A DNA stretch of 7,840 nucleotides from Schleiferiaceae bacterium (GTDB lineage: Bacteria > Bacteroidota > Bacteroidia > Flavobacteriales > Schleiferiaceae), in the NCBI GenBank assembly GCA_030831045.1, contig JAURMB010000107.1, forward strand, positions 1 to 7,840. Direction: 5' to 3'. Position 1 is the first letter of the stretch. Each line of letters starts with the position of its first letter. Positions 6,244-7,840 of this stretch are shown here, one piece after another. The translations under genes and the position numbers were made by a program. The notes under the pieces were generated by a model. It ran no database searches. It saw nothing but the letters and a program-made list of their open reading frames with translations, and had not been told where the DNA came from.

Positions 6244-7700
6244 AGGCTGTATCGGGTTTTCCAGGCGCTGGGCACCTGCGGAACTTCTTCGCGGACAGGC
6301 CGGTGGTGCTCGGCCAAGGCGGCGGCCCATTCCGCACCCTCAGCGCGGGGCACTAAGGCGTCGGGCGTGAAGTTCTTGGCGACAAAACCGGTGTCGAATT
6401 GGCCGCTGATAAAGTCGGGATGCTCCAAAATAAAACGCCCAAAGCGCAGGGTCGTCTTGACTCCGACGACCGCGTAGCGATCGACGGCAGCGATCAGTCG
6501 CTTGCGCGCCGTTTCTCGGTCAGGGCCCCAAGCGATAAGCTTCGCGAGCATCGGGTCGTAGTATACCGGAACCTCTTGGCCTTCGCGCACGCCGTCGTCT
6601 ACGCGGATCCCCGCTCCGCTCGGGCGGCGGTAAACTTCTAGCACCCCGGTGTCGGGCGCGAAGTTGTTCGTGACGTCTTCAGCATACACGCGCAGCTCGA
6701 TGGCGTGTCCATTTAGCTTCACCTCTTCTTGGCGGTAGGGCAAGCGCTCTCCGCGAGCAATACGAATCTGTTCGGCAACCAAGTCCAATCCGGTTACCTC
6801 CTCAGTCACCGGGTGCTCCACCTGAAGGCGGGTGTTCATTTCGAGAAAGTAGAAGGCTCCGCTGGCGTCAAAAATGAACTCAACCGTACCGGCGCCCACA
6901 TAGCCACAGCTCTGGGCCGCCTTGACGGCGGCCTGCCCCATCTGGGCGCGGAGCTCCGGGGTTAGAATGGCACTCGGCGCCTCTTCAACCACTTTTTGGT
7001 GGCGGCGCTGCACGGAGCACTCCCGCTCAAAAAGGTGAAGATGGGTACCGTGGGCATCCGAAAGCACCTGAATTTCAATGTGCCGCGGTGCGGTAACGAA
7101 CTTTTCAACAAACACTTCACCGTTTCCAAACGACTTAAGTGCTTCGGAGGTGGCGTTTTCAAACGCTTCACGTACTTCCGTGGCGGAATTCACGATGCGC
7201 ATTCCTTTTCCGCCGCCGCCCGCCGAGGCCTTGATCATCACCGGGTAGCCAATGCGGTCGGCGACCGCCTGAGCGTCTTCGGCGGTAGCCAGGGCGCCCT
7301 CGCTACCCGGCACTAACGGAACATCGAACTGAGCCGCCGCAGCTTTGGCCGAAAGCTTATCGCCCATGACCCGTATCGCCGCGGGAGGCGGACCGATCCA
7401 GGTAATTCCTTCGCGCTCAATGCGTTCGGCGAAGCCGGCATTCTCGCTTAAAAATCCATACCCCGGGTGCACGGCGTCGGCGCCTGAGGCGCGGCAGGCT
7501 TCGACCACGGCTTCGACGTTGAGGTAGCTCTGCGCGCTGGGCGCGGGACCGAGGCGGTAGGCCTCGTCGGCAAACGTTACGTGCGGAGCGTCGAGGTCCG
7601 CATCAGAATAGACGGCCACCGTGCTGATTCCCATGCTACGGGCGGTACGCATGATGCGAAGGGCAATTTCACCGCGGTTGGCAACCAAGAGCTTCTTCAT
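6240..7700 (-). CDS. accC: Biotin carboxylase subunit of an acetyl-/acyl-CoA carboxylase
   Basis: This cytoplasmic ATP-grasp enzyme carboxylates biotin on a carrier protein using bicarbonate and ATP. The order is: N-terminal domain LLVANRGEIALRI (4-16) and HPGYGFLSEN (78-87); ATP-grasp glycine loop GGGGKGM (161-167); ECSVQRRHQKVVEE (227-240); active-site EMNTRLQVEHPVTE (287-300); then the biotin carboxylase C-terminal domain with HAIELRVYAED (332-342). The 486 residues end about 40 beyond E. coli AccC, and there is no biotin-attachment MKM motif, so the carrier must be a separate protein. The C-terminal half (NNFAPDTGVLEVYRRP, VDDG, VPVYYDPMLAKLI) reads more like the propionyl-/methylcrotonyl-CoA carboxylase alpha group than E. 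coli AccC, so acyl-CoA substrate is open. The ATG at 7700 gives MKKLLVANRGE, the usual family start. The gene is first in the leftward run and shares a 56-base divergent region with the aldolase-family gene. Confidence 0.93.
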   Translation of the reverse strand: MKKLLVANRGEIALRIMRTARSMGISTVAVYSDADLDAPHVTFADEAYRLGPAPSAQSYLNVEAVVEACRASGADAVHPGYGFLSENAGFAERIEREGITWIGPPPAAIRVMGDKLSAKAAAAQFDVPLVPGSEGALATAEDAQAVADRIGYPVMIKASAGGGGKGMRIVNSATEVREAFENATSEALKSFGNGEVFVEKFVTAPRHIEIQVLSDAHGTHLHLFERECSVQRRHQKVVEEAPSAILTPELRAQMGQAAVKAAQSCGYVGAGTVEFIFDASGAFYFLEMNTRLQVEHPVTEEVTGLDLVAEQIRIARGERLPYRQEEVKLNGHAIELRVYAEDVTNNFAPDTGVLEVYRRPSGAGIRVDDGVREGQEVPVYYDPMLAKLIAWGPDRETARKRLIAAVDRYAVVGVKTTLRFGRFILEHPDFISGQFDTGFVAKNFTPDALVPRAEGAEWAAALAEHHRPVREEVPQVPSAWKTRYSL

Positions 7701-7724
7701 AGACTACACAAGGGCTTTAGCCTG

Positions 7725-7751
7725 CAAAGTACGCACAGGCTTCGTACTTTG
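7725..7751. promoter_or_regulatory. Perfect 9-9-9 inverted repeat in the divergent promoter region
   Basis: CAAAGTACG at 7725-7733 and CGTACTTTG at 7743-7751 are exact reverse complements separated by nine bases. Each arm, read outward toward its own gene, is CGTACTTTG, close to the Bacteroidota -7 box though one base short of TAnnTTTG. The right arm ends five bases before the ATG at 7757; the left arm ends 24 bases before the ATG at 7700. The arms could be paired -7 elements of two divergent promoters, or a dimeric operator with half-sites 18 bases centre to centre. No good -33 element is visible for either direction. The remaining intergenic bases (7701-7724 and 7752-7756) hold nothing else I can name. 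Confidence 0.5.
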
Positions 7752-7756
7752 GCCCC

Positions 7757-7840
7757 ATGGAATTGTACCTCGATTCGGCCAACCCAAGCGAAATTTCGGC
7801 GGCCTTTAAACTCGGAATCTTTTATGGGCTCACCACAACC
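7757..7840 (+). CDS. Transaldolase / fructose-6-phosphate aldolase family protein, N-terminal fragment
   Basis: The ATG at 7757 opens 28 codons to the window edge, starting MELYLDSANPSEISAAFKLG and ending GLTTT. E. coli fructose-6-phosphate aldolase begins MELYLDTSD and has GVTTNPS at 24-30, so the first beta strand with the active-site Asp6 and the second strand with Thr26 line up residue for residue. The family forms a lysine Schiff base with ketose substrates, but the lysine lies beyond the window. At the position of Asn28 this protein has Thr; I recall TTTPT in a Bacteroidota transaldolase-like subgroup. This is the only gene on the plus strand. Its start lies five bases after a CGTACTTTG box, implying a very short leader. 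The exact substrate cannot be assigned from 28 residues. Confidence 0.75.
   Translation, partial: MELYLDSANPSEISAAFKLGIFYGLTTT

Noticed and set aside
6244..6330. Upstream extension of the DUF4294 gene to a start at 6330
   Set aside because: The extra 29 residues are Arg/Pro-rich, lie within the biotin carboxylase gene in another frame, and would bury the signal peptide that begins at the ATG at 6243.
1..7840. Mobile element, defence island or horizontally acquired cassette
   Set aside because: I found no transposase, integrase, terminal repeats, tRNA-associated site or break in base composition; the genes are core metabolic and envelope genes typical of Bacteroidota.

Overview
This window looks like a GC-rich chromosome segment from a member of the Bacteroidota, most likely near the Flavobacteriales. 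The evidence is a DUF4294 protein, a bacillithiol ligase BshC, a fused CrtYc-CrtYd type lycopene cyclase, a NusB beginning MLTRRHLRIK, no visible Shine-Dalgarno sequences, and a -7 promoter-like box (TAnnTTTG) before guaA. The assignment to an order is an inference from remembered family features.

Nearly everything reads on the minus strand as one tightly packed run. In transcription order it is: a biotin carboxylase (7700-6240), a DUF4294 exported protein (6243-5596), bshC (5599-4007), guaA (3982-2450), an exported protein with a predicted periplasmic-binding-protein fold (2459-1326), a CrtZ carotene hydroxylase (1324-854), a lycopene cyclase (857-162), and the start of nusB (134-1, cut by the window edge). 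Four junctions overlap by 4-10 bases and one has a 1-base gap. Only the bshC-guaA gap (24 bases) and the cyclase-nusB gap (27 bases) leave room for a promoter, and both contain a -7-like box. At the right end a transaldolase/fructose-6-phosphate aldolase family gene starts on the plus strand at 7757 and runs off the window. It shares a 56-base divergent intergenic region with the biotin carboxylase gene, and that region holds a perfect 9-9-9 inverted repeat.

The genes cover fatty-acid or acyl-CoA carboxylation, low-molecular-weight thiol synthesis, GMP synthesis, the last steps to zeaxanthin-type carotenoids, and transcription antitermination. This is a housekeeping operon of mixed function rather than a single pathway. 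I see no rRNA, tRNA, CRISPR, insertion sequence, phage or defence-system signature, and no clear undescribed system. The points most worth a second look are the divergent inverted repeat and its related box at guaA, the two functionally unassigned exported proteins, the carotenoid pair inside the guaA-nusB run, and a Thr in place of the usual active-site Asn in the aldolase-family fragment. There is no gene-free stretch longer than 56 bases.
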